A stretch of 64,000 nucleotides of DNA from positions 2,914,001-2,978,000 of the forward strand of contig NZ_CP008884.1 of NCBI RefSeq assembly GCF_000725385.1, given 5' to 3'. The DNA is from Dyella japonica A8 (lineage in GTDB: Bacteria; Pseudomonadota; Gammaproteobacteria; Xanthomonadales; Rhodanobacteraceae). The position numbers and the translations under genes are program-made. The stretch's first letter is position 1, and each line of letters begins with the position of its first letter. This document shows, one piece after another, positions 17,899 through 27,222 of the stretch. Under the pieces are notes generated by a model. The model searched no databases. It was not told where the DNA came from and was given only the letters and a program-made list of their open reading frames with translations.

Positions 17899-20340
17899 TC
17901 ACCAGCGATAGGCCACCTTGCCGTAGACGTAGGCGCCATTGAAACCGAACGGCGAGAACACCGAGTACGGCAGGGTGCCATTGTTGTCGTTGGCCGGGAT
18001 GACCCGATCGGGGTAAGTGTTGAAAATATTGTCGCCGCCCAGGGTGAAGGTCCAACGGTCCAGGTTGTAGTTCACCGCAAAGTCGAAGATCCACTTGGCG
18101 CCGAACGTCTGGTCCAGCGCAGCCGTGGTGGAGTTGTAGGACACGAAGCTGCCGTAACGCGTCGCCGTGCCGTCGAAACTCCAGTGGCCAAGGTTGTACA
18201 CCTCGTTGAGGATCAGCTTGCTGCGCGGCGTGGTATCGGCCAGCAGGCCGTACTGGTCGCGCCGATCGACACGTTTGAGGTTCACGCCGAGCTGGTTGAG
18301 GATCGCCGGGTTGGCTTTGACGTCCGTCACCTTGTTCTTGTTGTAGTTGTAGCTCAGCGTGCTCTGCAGCGAGCCGGCATCGCCGAAGTCGCTCAGGTAG
18401 CTGGTCACCAGGTCCACGCCGCGCGTACGGGTGTTCACCGCGTTGGTGAAATACGCGATGCCGCTGTAGTTGAGGTTAGTGACGCCGTTGGCGGCAAGGT
18501 AAGCCCGCACCGTGGGCGAGGTGGTCGCCAGGTTGCTGGACAGCGTGATGCGGTTGTCGATGGTGATCTGGTAGATGTCCACGCTCAGGTTGAGCGGGTC
18601 CAGCGGGTTCCACACCGCGCCCAGCGTGTAGTTGTGCGACTTCTCCGGCTCCAGCGGCTGGGCGCCGAGCAGCGTGCCGACCTGGCTGTTCACCGGCACG
18701 ATGCCCGTGTTGTAGATGCCCGCAGGCAGATGCAGCGAGTTGCCCGCGCCGTAGTAGAGCGACGAGGTGTACGAATAATGCTGCTGGGCCAGCGACGGTG
18801 CACGGAAGCCGGTGGAAGCGCTGCCGCGCAGGGCGAAGCGGTCGGTGAAGTCGAAGCGGCCCGCCAGTGCGCCGGACGTAGTGCTGCCGAAGTCGTTGTA
18901 ATCCTCATGGCGCAAGGACGCCGAGGCGCTGAAACGATCGGTCAGGTTGGATTCCAGGCTGATGTACTCGGCCACGTCGTGGCGGCTGTACGAGCCCGCG
19001 TCGGTCAGCTGGTAGCCGCCGAAGCCCTGCGCACCGCCCGACACGCCGGACTTGCCGGTGTACCACGAGGTGAGGTCGCCTGCGTCGATCTGGTAGGTCT
19101 GGCGCAGGTATTCCGCACCGAAGGCCAGCGTCACCGGGTTGGGCAGCCAGCTGGTGGAAAATTCCTTGGCGATATCCACGTCGAAGGACTGCTGCGAGGC
19201 CTTGAGGATGCCGTCATGGAACTCGGTGGGGCTGTAGCCGAAGTCGTGCAGGAAGGCGCGGTTCACGCTGTTTTCGGTGGCATACGACACGCGGTTGCCG
19301 CCGTAGTTGCCGCTCACGTCCCAGCGCCAGCCGCTTTCCGTCTTGCCGCGGATGCCGACCACCAGCGAGCGGTCGGTGGAGTCGGCGTGCTCCAGCGGCA
19401 GGTAGCCGTTGGGATAGATCGACGGCACCGAGTTGCTGCTCGCGAGATTGCGGAAGAACGCCGGCGAGGTGGTGTTGCGCTCGCTGTAATGGCCAAAAGC
19501 GTAGAGCTGCACGTTCGGTGCGAGGTCGAACTGCGAGTTCAGGAACAGGTTGTGGTCTTTCACCGCCGGGTCGCCGTAGCGCTGGGTGGTGCCTTCCCAT
19601 GGGCGCGTGCGATTGGGCTCGGAGCGGTTGGTGTAATCCTGGTTGCCGTCCTGCAGGGTGAAGCGCAGCCAGCCCTTGTCGTCGCTGAGCGGGATGCCGA
19701 AGTTGGCCGAACCCTGCCACTGGCGCCCGTCGCCGGCCGAATACTGGCCGCCCGTAACGTCGACCTCGCCGCCCTTGGCGCCCTTCTTCAGCACGATGTT
19801 GATCACGCCGGCAATGGCATCGGAGCCATATTGCGCGGAGGCGCCGTCACGCAGCACCTCGATGTGGTCGATGGCACCGATGGGAATGGTGTTGAGATCC
19901 ACCGCCTGCGATCCACGGCCCAGTACGCCATTGGTGAGCAGGATGGCGCCGGGGTGCCAGCGCTTGCCGTCCACCAGCACCAGCACCTGGTCCGGCGACA
20001 GGCCACGTAGCTGCGCGGGACGCTGCGAGTCGGCGGTATCGGCGGCGGCGGGGCGCGGGAAGGTCAGCGACGGAATGATGCGCGCCAGCGCGGTGGTCAG
20101 TTCCGTGGTGCCGGTCTCCTTCAGCGTCTGCGCCGAGACCACGTCGATCGGCGTGAGCGAGCTGCTTTCGGTGCGGTTGTCGGCACGCGTGCCGGTCACG
20201 ATCACCGTGTCGAGTTTCTTGGCGTTCTCGGAGGAGGGTGGTGGCGTGGCGTCCTGGGCGGATGCCTGGGAGAGGATGGAGAGCAGTGCAAGGGCAAGCA
20301 GGCTTGGCGCGGCCTTGTGGCCGACGAAATTCTTATTCAT
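17899..20340 (-). CDS. TonB-dependent outer-membrane receptor
   Basis: An 813-aa active transporter. The signal peptide is APSLLALALLSILSQASAQ; a TonB-box-like LDTVIVTGTRA follows, then the plug domain (LRGLSPDQVLVLVDGKRWHPGA, IEVLRDGASAQYGSDAIAGVINIVL). The 22-strand barrel includes FRAPSLAQQHY and VWNPLDPLNLSVDIYQITIDNRI and ends in VYGKVAYRW with the usual terminal aromatic residue. The sequence style is that of the Xanthomonad receptors for plant or polymer-derived compounds or peptides; no substrate can be assigned. Start ATG 20340 begins directly before the signal peptide. It is divergent from the EF-G paralogue. Confidence 0.9.
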   Translation of the reverse strand: MNKNFVGHKAAPSLLALALLSILSQASAQDATPPPSSENAKKLDTVIVTGTRADNRTESSSLTPIDVVSAQTLKETGTTELTTALARIIPSLTFPRPAAADTADSQRPAQLRGLSPDQVLVLVDGKRWHPGAILLTNGVLGRGSQAVDLNTIPIGAIDHIEVLRDGASAQYGSDAIAGVINIVLKKGAKGGEVDVTGGQYSAGDGRQWQGSANFGIPLSDDKGWLRFTLQDGNQDYTNRSEPNRTRPWEGTTQRYGDPAVKDHNLFLNSQFDLAPNVQLYAFGHYSERNTTSPAFFRNLASSNSVPSIYPNGYLPLEHADSTDRSLVVGIRGKTESGWRWDVSGNYGGNRVSYATENSVNRAFLHDFGYSPTEFHDGILKASQQSFDVDIAKEFSTSWLPNPVTLAFGAEYLRQTYQIDAGDLTSWYTGKSGVSGGAQGFGGYQLTDAGSYSRHDVAEYISLESNLTDRFSASASLRHEDYNDFGSTTSGALAGRFDFTDRFALRGSASTGFRAPSLAQQHYSYTSSLYYGAGNSLHLPAGIYNTGIVPVNSQVGTLLGAQPLEPEKSHNYTLGAVWNPLDPLNLSVDIYQITIDNRITLSSNLATTSPTVRAYLAANGVTNLNYSGIAYFTNAVNTRTRGVDLVTSYLSDFGDAGSLQSTLSYNYNKNKVTDVKANPAILNQLGVNLKRVDRRDQYGLLADTTPRSKLILNEVYNLGHWSFDGTATRYGSFVSYNSTTAALDQTFGAKWIFDFAVNYNLDRWTFTLGGDNIFNTYPDRVIPANDNNGTLPYSVFSPFGFNGAYVYGKVAYRW

Positions 20341-20720
20341 GTTGTGGTTTCCCCGGTCTAATAAAGCGGTGACGCAGTGCAACAACGGCAGGCTAGCGGT
20401 GTTGGTCCGTTCGAGTCAACAGCGGTATAGACGTCCAAACATGTCCAATGAATTCTGGTTTTTTCCTCATGACGCGATGGCATGAGCATGGGGCAGGGCA
20501 GCGCCGCCGTCACGTGACAAAAGTGACAGGGTGGCGACAGGCGGAGTTGGGTCCGCGTTTCACCCGAACGGGTGTTGAAAATGATTAGTTGTTGATTTTA
20601 AAGAAATTCACGCGGCATTGATGCTTCGCTGAACGACCCTATATCCGGCGGGTCGCCGTGCGGCGTGCGTTTGTTCAACGCCAGCCCGGCCGGACTGCAC
20701 CTTCATTCAAGGCGGAAACC
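20341..20720. promoter_or_regulatory. Divergent control region, TonB receptor / EF-G paralogue
   Basis: A 380-nt non-coding interval. It contains a direct repeat, GTCCAA-N4-GTCCAA (about 20433-20448), which reads TTGGAC twice towards the receptor gene. For the EF-G gene there is a plausible sigma-70 promoter: TTGATG at 20618-20623, 16-nt spacer, TATATC at 20640-20645. The stretch 20575-20610 is unusually AT-rich. No ORF in it looks protein-like. Confidence 0.45.
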
Positions 20721-22856
20721 ATGGCACGCAAGAAGTCGCTTCAGCTTTACCGGAACCTGGGCATCATCGCGCACATCGACGCCGGCAAGACCACCACGAC
20801 CGAGCGCATCCTGTACTACACGGGCAGGAAGCATCAGATCGTGGACGTGCACGACACCAAGGACGGCAAGGGTTCCACCACCACCGACTACCTGGAGCAG
20901 GAGCGCAAGCGCGGCATCACTATCCAGTCGGCGGCGGTGTCCACCGAGTGGAAGGGCCACCAGATCAACCTGATCGACACCCCGGGCCACGTCGACTTCA
21001 CCATCGAGGTGAATCGCAGCTTGCGCGTACTTGACGGCGCCGTGGTGGTGTTCGACGGCGTGGCCGGCGTGGAGCCGCAGACCGAGACCAACTGGCGCCT
21101 CGCCGACCAGTACAACGTGCCGCGCCTGTGCTACGTCAACAAGATGGACCGCATCGGTGCGAACTTCGAGCACTGCGTGAAGGGGATCCGCGAGCGCCTG
21201 GGTGCCAACGTGCTGCTGTGCCAGGTGCCGCTGGGCAGCCACGACGAGTTCATCGGCATGGCCGACCTGGTGGCGGGCGTCGGTTACCTGTGGAAGGGCG
21301 ATGACAAGGACAGCCCGTGGGACACGGTGCCGCTGAGCGAGATCGCCGGCCGGGTGAACTTCACGGCCGCGGGCGACCGCGCCTGGGTGGAAAACCTCGA
21401 AAAGCTGCGCCAAGAGACCCTGGAATACGCACTGGCGATGGACGATGAAGCGTTCGACCGCCTTATCGAGACGGGCGAGTTCGATCCGGAAGTGCTCAAG
21501 GCATGCATCCGCAAGGGCTGCGTGTCGGGCAAGCTCGTGCCCGTCTTCTGTGGCTCGTCGTACCGCAACAAGGGCGTGCAGCAGCTGCTGGACGGCGTGA
21601 TCGACTACCTGCCGTACCCGGGCGAAAACGGCGGCATCGCTCTGGTCGACGAGGATGGCCACATCACGGGCGACCAGGGCGTCGTCGACGACGCGCCCGC
21701 CCGCGCGCTCGCCTTCAAGGTCATCAACGACCAGTTCGGCACGCTCACGTTCTGCCGTATCTACTCGGGCGTGATCAGCAAGGGGGACACCTTGCTCAAT
21801 GTGACGCGCGGCAAGAAGGAACGCATCGGCCGCATCGTGGAGGTGCAGGCCAACGCGACCAAGGAAATCGACGAAGTGCGCGCGGGTGACATCTGCGCGT
21901 TCGTGTCGCTCAAGGAAACCGAAACCGGCGACTCGCTGTCCGATCCGGCGCACCCTGCGCTGCTGGAGCGCATGCGCTTCCCCGATCCGGTGATCAGTGT
22001 GTCGGTGGAGCCCAAGAGCCGCCACGACGTCGACAAGCTTTCCACCGCGCTCTACAAGATGGTGAAGGCCGATCCGTCGCTGCGGTTGGAAGTGGACAAG
22101 GAAACCGGGCAGACCGTGCTCAAGGGCATGGGCGAGCTGCATCTGGAAGTGACCATCGACCGCATGCGCACGGAACTGGGCGTGGACGCCAACATGGGCA
22201 AGCCCAAGGTGAGCTTCCGCGAGGCATTCGGCCGCGCGGTCGAGCACACGTACACGCACAAGAAGCAGTCAGGCGGCTCGGGCCAGTTCGCCGAGGTGAC
22301 CATGGTGTTCGAGCCGGGCGAGACGGGCAGCGGCGTGGTGTTCTCCGATGAGATCGTCGGCGGCCGCGTGCCGCGCGAGTACATCCCGGCCGTGGAGCAC
22401 GCGGTGGACGTGGAATCGCAGGAAGGGCAGGTCGCCGGTTACGAAGTGGTGGACTTCAAGGCGCGCCTGATCGACGGCAAGTTCCACGACGTCGACTCGT
22501 CCGCGCTCGCCTTCGAAATCGCCACGCGCCAGTGCTTCCGCGAAGCCCAGAGGCTCAGCAAGCCCAAGCTGCTCGAGCCGGTCATGCGGCTGGAGGTGGT
22601 GATGGAGGCCGATTACCTCGGCGATGTCATCGGTGACATCAACCGGCGTCGCGGCACGGTGAGCGACCAGGGACAGAAGGGCACGCAGGCGTTCGTGCAG
22701 GGCTTCGTGCCGCTGGCGGAAATGTTCGGATACATCAACTTCCTGCGCTCGGCCACGCGTGGCCGCGGCACCTTCACCATGGAGTTCGACCACTACGAAG
22801 AGGTGCCCGCCAACCTGGTCGATACGCTGATGGAGAAGGAAGCGAAGGCGAAGTAG
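20721..22856 (+). CDS. fusA: Stand-alone elongation factor G paralogue
   Basis: Translational GTPase of 711 aa with all EF-G domains. G1 is AHIDAGKTTTTERI, switch I contains RGITIQSAAV, G3 is DTPGHVDF, G4 is NKMD and domain IV has KKQSGGSGQFAEV. It differs from housekeeping EF-G in the switch I region (HDTKDGKGSTTTDYLEQER instead of HDGAATMDWMEQEQ) and is not flanked by rpsL, rpsG or tuf. It is therefore probably a second, specialised EF-G (EF-G2 type), possibly for ribosome recycling or stress; the main fusA would be in the str operon elsewhere. The start follows a weak ribosome site (GGCGGAAACC). Confidence 0.88.
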   Translation: MARKKSLQLYRNLGIIAHIDAGKTTTTERILYYTGRKHQIVDVHDTKDGKGSTTTDYLEQERKRGITIQSAAVSTEWKGHQINLIDTPGHVDFTIEVNRSLRVLDGAVVVFDGVAGVEPQTETNWRLADQYNVPRLCYVNKMDRIGANFEHCVKGIRERLGANVLLCQVPLGSHDEFIGMADLVAGVGYLWKGDDKDSPWDTVPLSEIAGRVNFTAAGDRAWVENLEKLRQETLEYALAMDDEAFDRLIETGEFDPEVLKACIRKGCVSGKLVPVFCGSSYRNKGVQQLLDGVIDYLPYPGENGGIALVDEDGHITGDQGVVDDAPARALAFKVINDQFGTLTFCRIYSGVISKGDTLLNVTRGKKERIGRIVEVQANATKEIDEVRAGDICAFVSLKETETGDSLSDPAHPALLERMRFPDPVISVSVEPKSRHDVDKLSTALYKMVKADPSLRLEVDKETGQTVLKGMGELHLEVTIDRMRTELGVDANMGKPKVSFREAFGRAVEHTYTHKKQSGGSGQFAEVTMVFEPGETGSGVVFSDEIVGGRVPREYIPAVEHAVDVESQEGQVAGYEVVDFKARLIDGKFHDVDSSALAFEIATRQCFREAQRLSKPKLLEPVMRLEVVMEADYLGDVIGDINRRRGTVSDQGQKGTQAFVQGFVPLAEMFGYINFLRSATRGRGTFTMEFDHYEEVPANLVDTLMEKEAKAK

Positions 22857-22867
22857 TCGCCTTCACT

Positions 22868-22902
22868 GCCGCGCCGTGGCCTCGCGGGGTTCACGGCGCG
22901 GC
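22868..22902 (+). terminator. Hairpin downstream of the EF-G paralogue
   Basis: An 11-bp perfect stem (GCCGCGCCGTG / CACGGCGCGGC) with a 13-nt loop starts 12 nt after the stop codon. It is a likely transcript end although there is no T-run. The following 22903-23005 holds nothing recognisable. Confidence 0.55.
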
Positions 22903-23005
22903 GGGATGCCCCAACATGCAGCGTGTGGTGTGGCTGCAGTCGGTAGGCCGGGCCCGTGGCGACATGGCCATGACAGGCGCCTAAGCCGCCGGGTGAGGGG
23001 CCATG

Positions 23006-23533
23006 CTACTTCTCACTTACACCGTCGCGACGACGAAGGGTTCGTTCGGTGATGTCGATGGTCACCGGGTCGGTGGTGGGCCAGCCTTTCCGGGGCACGA
23101 TCAGGCGTGCGGCAGCCGGCTGGTCGGGTGTCGGAAAGAACACCACCACGCCGACAGCGCGCGTTTCCGCGTGCATCGGCTCGTGGAGGCTTTGGCTCGC
23201 GTACGGTCTCAGCCGAGTGCCCTGTGCGGACAGCAGATCGTCCTTCAACGCCTGGCTATCGTTCGTCAGCAACTGCTCGTCGCTCAGCGCAAGAAACGCC
23301 TCCGGCGCGCGGAGCTGATAGACGCGGACGACGATGGTCGGCGGCGGCTCTCCACTCGGTGGCGTGGAAGGGATATAACGCAGATCAATCCGTGCGTTGC
23401 TGACGTAACCCGGCGATACCCGCCGGTAGGTGTTGACGGTGCCGTCGTGAACCGCCTGACCCACACCGCAGGCAGTCACTCCGAAGATAGCGAGCCCGAG
23501 CAGGGGCAGGCGCAGGAGGCAAGAAGGCGTCAT
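23006..23533 (-). CDS. tssJ: Type VI secretion lipoprotein TssJ
   Basis: Outer-membrane lipoprotein that anchors the TssJLM trans-envelope complex. The 175-aa product has a lipoprotein signal peptide (LLRLPLLGLAIFGVTAC) with lipidated Cys22. The TssJ beta-sandwich follows, with IDLRYIPS, TIVVRVYQLRAPEAFLAL, LLTNDSQALKDDLLS and AVGVVVFFPTPDQPAAARLIV. ATG 23533 starts the signal peptide and overlaps the stop of the upstream gene as ATGA. Longer in-frame upstream starts exist but would bury the signal sequence. tssL and tssM, its partners, are not in the window. Confidence 0.85.
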   Translation of the reverse strand: MTPSCLLRLPLLGLAIFGVTACGVGQAVHDGTVNTYRRVSPGYVSNARIDLRYIPSTPPSGEPPPTIVVRVYQLRAPEAFLALSDEQLLTNDSQALKDDLLSAQGTRLRPYASQSLHEPMHAETRAVGVVVFFPTPDQPAAARLIVPRKGWPTTDPVTIDITERTLRRRDGVSEK

Positions 23534-23799
23534 GCGCGTGCATCCGGTGAGCGCACCTCGATGAGATGGTCGCGTCCGTCTGAAGGCTGCCATGACGGTA
23601 GGTTCCATGCGCCCAGCCGGATACGGATCGGGCCACGGGCAGGCTGGGCGGGCGCCGAGGGAAGCAAGCTGGTATAGCCGAGGCTGCTCGCGCGTTCGTC
23701 CAATATCGGTGCCGGCATCAGATGGGGAGAGACAACCATTTCCAGTACGGCCTTGGCTTCGTACGAAAAGATCACCTGGGCGTACAAGGACGGCAACAT
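23530..23799 (-). CDS. Unknown small protein coupled to tssJ
   Basis: An 89-aa product from ATG 23799 (the frame is open to 23958, but that would reach the divergent tssH start). I do not recognise it. It has no cysteine and no obvious membrane segment. It reads YAQVIFSYEAKAVLEMVVSPHLMPAP near the N-terminus and GPIRIRLGAWNLPSWQPSDGRDHLIEV near the C-terminus. The stop codon overlaps the tssJ start (ATGA), and codon choice looks coding, which argues that it is real and co-translated with tssJ. It could be a small type VI accessory protein or the tail of a truncated gene. Confidence 0.5.
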   Translation of the reverse strand: MLPSLYAQVIFSYEAKAVLEMVVSPHLMPAPILDERASSLGYTSLLPSAPAQPARGPIRIRLGAWNLPSWQPSDGRDHLIEVRSPDARA

Positions 23800-23970
23800 C
23801 GTGCATGCCGATACCTGGAACGAGCGCTCGTAAAGCGCGTGTGCGGGCGGTCGCCCGATAGGCGGCCGATTCCCGTGGAAGCCTGGACCTTCGGGTCCGG
23901 GCTTCGTGCCCACTATGGCGGTCGCACCCGATGGCCTCCTTTGAATCTTCCTTTCCACGAGATGCCTGCG

Positions 23971-26676
23971 ATGACTTCCCGCGACCCTTCAGCGTTTCTA
24001 CGCCGCCTCAACGATACCTGCGCACGTGCGCTGAGTGATGCGGCCGGTTTGTGCGAGACGCGCGCCCATCGCGACATCGAGGTCGAGCATTGGCTGATCA
24101 AGCTGCTTGAACGAGGCGAAGGTGATCTTCTGGCGATCTCGCGCCGTTACGAACTTGACCTTGATGCGATCTGGAACGGTTTGCTGAGTGCGATCGATCG
24201 CTTGCCGCATGATCTCCGGGGCAAGCCGGGCCTGTCATCACGGCTCGGTGAGTGGCTGGAGGCCGCGTGGCTGCGTGCCTCTCTGGAAGCGCACGCGGGT
24301 GCACCGTCGATCCGCTCGGCGCATCTGTTGGCTGCTCTGGCGGACCAGCCGCATTTGTTGCGCGCACCCGAGGCCTGGCCGCTGTTGACGGTGTCGTCAG
24401 CCCAGATCGCGCGGTTGATGCCTGAGCTTGACGTCATCTCCATCGAAGCGCTGGAGGCCTCAGGCGCCGTGGAGGCACCGGTGAATTCCACGGTGAGCGA
24501 GCCGGCGGCGGCCAAGGTCGGGCCAGTTGCTCCGCGCACCGGGGCATCCTCGGCGACGGCGAGTGCGTTGAGTCGCTTCACCACCGACATCACGCAAAAG
24601 GCGCGGGATGGCCGCATCGATCCGGTGTTTGGTCGTGATATCGAAATTCGTCAGATGGTCGACATCCTGGTACGCCGGCGCAAAAACAATCCCATCCTGG
24701 TGGGGGACCCGGGCGTGGGCAAGACGGCCCTTGTCGAAGGGCTTGCGCTGAAGATTGCCGAGGGTGACGTTCCCGCGACGCTTCGCCCGGTCAGCGTACT
24801 CACCCTTGACCTGGGCCTGCTGCAAGCCGGGGCGGGCGTGAAGGGGGAGTTTGAGCAACGATTGAAGAACGTCATTGATGAGGTGCAGGCTTCGGCCACG
24901 CCGGTTCTGCTGTTCATTGACGAGGCGCACACGTTGATTGGCGCGGGCAACACCGCCGGTGGCGCCGACGCGGCGAATCTGCTCAAACCCGCCTTGGCGC
25001 GTGGCGAGCTGCGTACCATCGCGGCCACCACATGGTCTGAATACAAGCAGTATTTCGAGCGCGATGCCGCATTGGAGCGGCGGTTTCAGCGAGTCAAGGT
25101 CGACGAACCGAATGATACGGACGCGTGTCTGATGTTGCGTGGCCTCAAAGATCGCTATGCACAACACCACCAGGTGCACATCACCGACGGCGCCATCGGC
25201 GCGGCCGTTCGCCTGTCGCGCCGATATCTGACGGGGCGGCAGTTGCCCGACAAAGCAGTGGACCTTATCGATACGGCGGCTGCCCGCGCGCGCATGAGTA
25301 TGGAGGCGACACCGGTGCCGTTGGCTGCGTGCCAGGCGACTCGCCGGGCCCTTGAGATCGAGCGTGAGGCACTGCGGCAGGATCAGGGGATCCTCGCCGC
25401 TCAGGTGACGGAACGGCTGGCGGCGATTGATCAGCAGCTCGATGTATTGGACGTGGAGCAGGAGCGGTTGGCGGAGCGGTGCGCCGCGCAGCGCGAGGCG
25501 GTATCGCAATTGCAGTCACTGCGTGAGCAATGGCAAGCCACTGACGACGGCCTCACGCTGCATGCCCTGGAGTCCTCCATCGGGGAGCTGCATCGCTCGC
25601 TGTCGAAGCGTGGCGCGGAGGCGCTGGTGCATGCCGAGGTCGACGAAACCACGGTCGCCAGTGTGATCGCTGATTGGACGGGTGTGCCCGTTGGCAGCCT
25701 GCTGGAAGACGAGTTGGAAACCTTGCTGGAGCTCGAGGCGCGCATGGGGCGCGTGGTGGTGGGGCAGCGCGATGCGTTGGCGACGCTGGGGCAAAACCTG
25801 CGCGCGGCCAAAGCGGGCCTCACGTCCGACCAGGCGCCGCTCGGCGTGTTTCTATTGGTTGGCCCCTCGGGTGTCGGCAAGACGGAAACGGCACGGGCGT
25901 TGGCCGACCTGATGTTTGGCGGGGAGCGAGCGCTCATCACCATTAACCTTTCCGAGTATCAAGAAGCCCACACGGTGTCCCAGCTCAAGGGCTCTCCGCC
26001 GGGCTATGTGGGCTACGGGCAGGGCGGCGTGCTGACGGAAGCGGTGCGTCAGCGGCCTTACAGCGTGATCCTGCTCGATGAGGTGGAAAAAGCCCATCGC
26101 GACGTCTTGAACCTGTTCTATCAGGTCTTTGACCGAGGCGTGATGCGGGATGGTGAGGGGCGAGAGATCGATTTCCGGCACACCGTTATTCTGATGACGT
26201 CCAACCTCGGTAGCGACGCTATCCTGGCCACGGCAGCCACCCTGCGGGATGCCGGGGGCGAGGTCACGTCTGGCCAGCTTATGGAGGTGATTCGTCCCGC
26301 GCTGGTGGATCACTTCCAGCCGGCACTGCTCGCGCGCTTTCAGACCATCGTTTATCAGCCACTCGCGACCGACGCGCTGGCCGCCATCGTGCGCATGAAG
26401 CTGGCCACCGTGGCGCAGCGCATCGCGCAGCGGTTCGGGGCTGCGATGCGGTGGGACGATGCCTTGATCGCCACCCTGGTACGCGCCTGTCAACTGCCCG
26501 ATGCTGGCGCACGCCTTATCGACCACCTGCTGGATCAGCAGATTCTGCCAGTGCTCTCGCGCGAGCTGCTCGTACGCCAAGCGCATGATGTGCTGCCGTC
26601 GTGCTTCCGTCTCGGTTACGCGGACGACGAAGGCGTGACGGTGGACTTCGATGCGACCATGGAATTGGTGGCGTGA
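23971..26676 (+). CDS. clpV: Type VI secretion AAA+ ATPase TssH (ClpV)
   Basis: Disassembles the contracted TssB/TssC sheath. The 901-aa chain has an N-terminal Clp-N repeat domain (about residues 10-160) with the ClpV-typical start SRDPSAFLRRLNDTCARALSDAAGLC. Walker A1 is GDPGVGKT near 245-252, followed by the middle coiled-coil and Walker A2 GPSGVGKT near 631-638, with LLDEVEKAHRDV as Walker B2. Length is normal for ClpV, so it is intact. ATG 23971 is used; ATG 23962 would add three residues. It overlaps tssE by four nt (GTGA) and is divergent from tssJ. Confidence 0.93.
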   Translation: MTSRDPSAFLRRLNDTCARALSDAAGLCETRAHRDIEVEHWLIKLLERGEGDLLAISRRYELDLDAIWNGLLSAIDRLPHDLRGKPGLSSRLGEWLEAAWLRASLEAHAGAPSIRSAHLLAALADQPHLLRAPEAWPLLTVSSAQIARLMPELDVISIEALEASGAVEAPVNSTVSEPAAAKVGPVAPRTGASSATASALSRFTTDITQKARDGRIDPVFGRDIEIRQMVDILVRRRKNNPILVGDPGVGKTALVEGLALKIAEGDVPATLRPVSVLTLDLGLLQAGAGVKGEFEQRLKNVIDEVQASATPVLLFIDEAHTLIGAGNTAGGADAANLLKPALARGELRTIAATTWSEYKQYFERDAALERRFQRVKVDEPNDTDACLMLRGLKDRYAQHHQVHITDGAIGAAVRLSRRYLTGRQLPDKAVDLIDTAAARARMSMEATPVPLAACQATRRALEIEREALRQDQGILAAQVTERLAAIDQQLDVLDVEQERLAERCAAQREAVSQLQSLREQWQATDDGLTLHALESSIGELHRSLSKRGAEALVHAEVDETTVASVIADWTGVPVGSLLEDELETLLELEARMGRVVVGQRDALATLGQNLRAAKAGLTSDQAPLGVFLLVGPSGVGKTETARALADLMFGGERALITINLSEYQEAHTVSQLKGSPPGYVGYGQGGVLTEAVRQRPYSVILLDEVEKAHRDVLNLFYQVFDRGVMRDGEGREIDFRHTVILMTSNLGSDAILATAATLRDAGGEVTSGQLMEVIRPALVDHFQPALLARFQTIVYQPLATDALAAIVRMKLATVAQRIAQRFGAAMRWDDALIATLVRACQLPDAGARLIDHLLDQQILPVLSRELLVRQAHDVLPSCFRLGYADDEGVTVDFDATMELVA

Positions 26677-27110
26677 GTCGTGGCGGGCCGGGATTGTTCG
26701 AGAAGGTGACTGGGTACTTCGCCCATGGCGCGGCAGTGGACGACTTCGACCCGGCGACGCAAACGTTCTTGTCGGTGCAGGACAACATTCAGCGCATTCT
26801 CAACAGTCGTCGCCACGGGCTATTGCATCTGCCAGATTATGGTCTGGATGATCTGACCGAGGTGTATCGGGATCTGCCGGCTTCCACGTTACGCCTCAAG
26901 CGCGTGATGGAGCAGACGTTGCTCACCTACGAGCCGCGCCTGAAGGCGGTCGATATCGACATCGCGGATGCCGAACCGGGGATGCTCTTGAGCTTCATGA
27001 TGACCTGTCATCTGCACCAGGCGGGGCTGGTGCGGTTTGGCACGCATTTTCAACCGGACGGCAGGACGCGTTTGACGCTGCTCAAGGGTGAGCGGGATCG
27101 CTATGGATAA
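26673..27110 (+). CDS. tssE: Type VI secretion baseplate protein TssE
   Basis: gp25-like wedge protein of the type VI baseplate, 145 aa. Characteristic parts are QDNIQRILNSRRHGLLHLPDYGLDDLTEVY and LLTYEPRLKAVDIDI. The GTG start overlaps the tssH stop (GTGA), showing translational coupling. It is the last gene of the fragment; neither tssF/tssG, its baseplate partners, nor tssB/tssC follow. Downstream DNA to 27222 has no gene. Confidence 0.9.
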   Translation: MSRGGPGLFEKVTGYFAHGAAVDDFDPATQTFLSVQDNIQRILNSRRHGLLHLPDYGLDDLTEVYRDLPASTLRLKRVMEQTLLTYEPRLKAVDIDIADAEPGMLLSFMMTCHLHQAGLVRFGTHFQPDGRTRLTLLKGERDRYG

Positions 27111-27222
27111 AAGCGATGCTCGCGCCGCCATCCTCTGCTGTGCAGCGACATTCCACTGCATCCGTGCGGACGCGTCGCCCTGACGCTTTGCGGCGGTCTT
27201 GTGCCGCCCCTATGGAAGCCGG

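Noticed and set aside
17590..20010. Plus-strand frame of 806 codons opposite the TonB receptor.
   Set aside because: Antisense of a well-supported receptor; composition is typical of shadow frames (Val, Arg, Ala, Gly rich).
20703..22259. Minus-strand frame of 518 codons across the EF-G paralogue.
   Set aside because: Antisense shadow of EF-G with His/Val/Arg-rich composition and no recognisable motif.
23534..23806. N-terminal extension of tssJ starting at ATG 23806.
   Set aside because: It would place a lipoprotein signal peptide in the interior of the protein; the ATGA overlap with the neighbouring small gene favours 23533.
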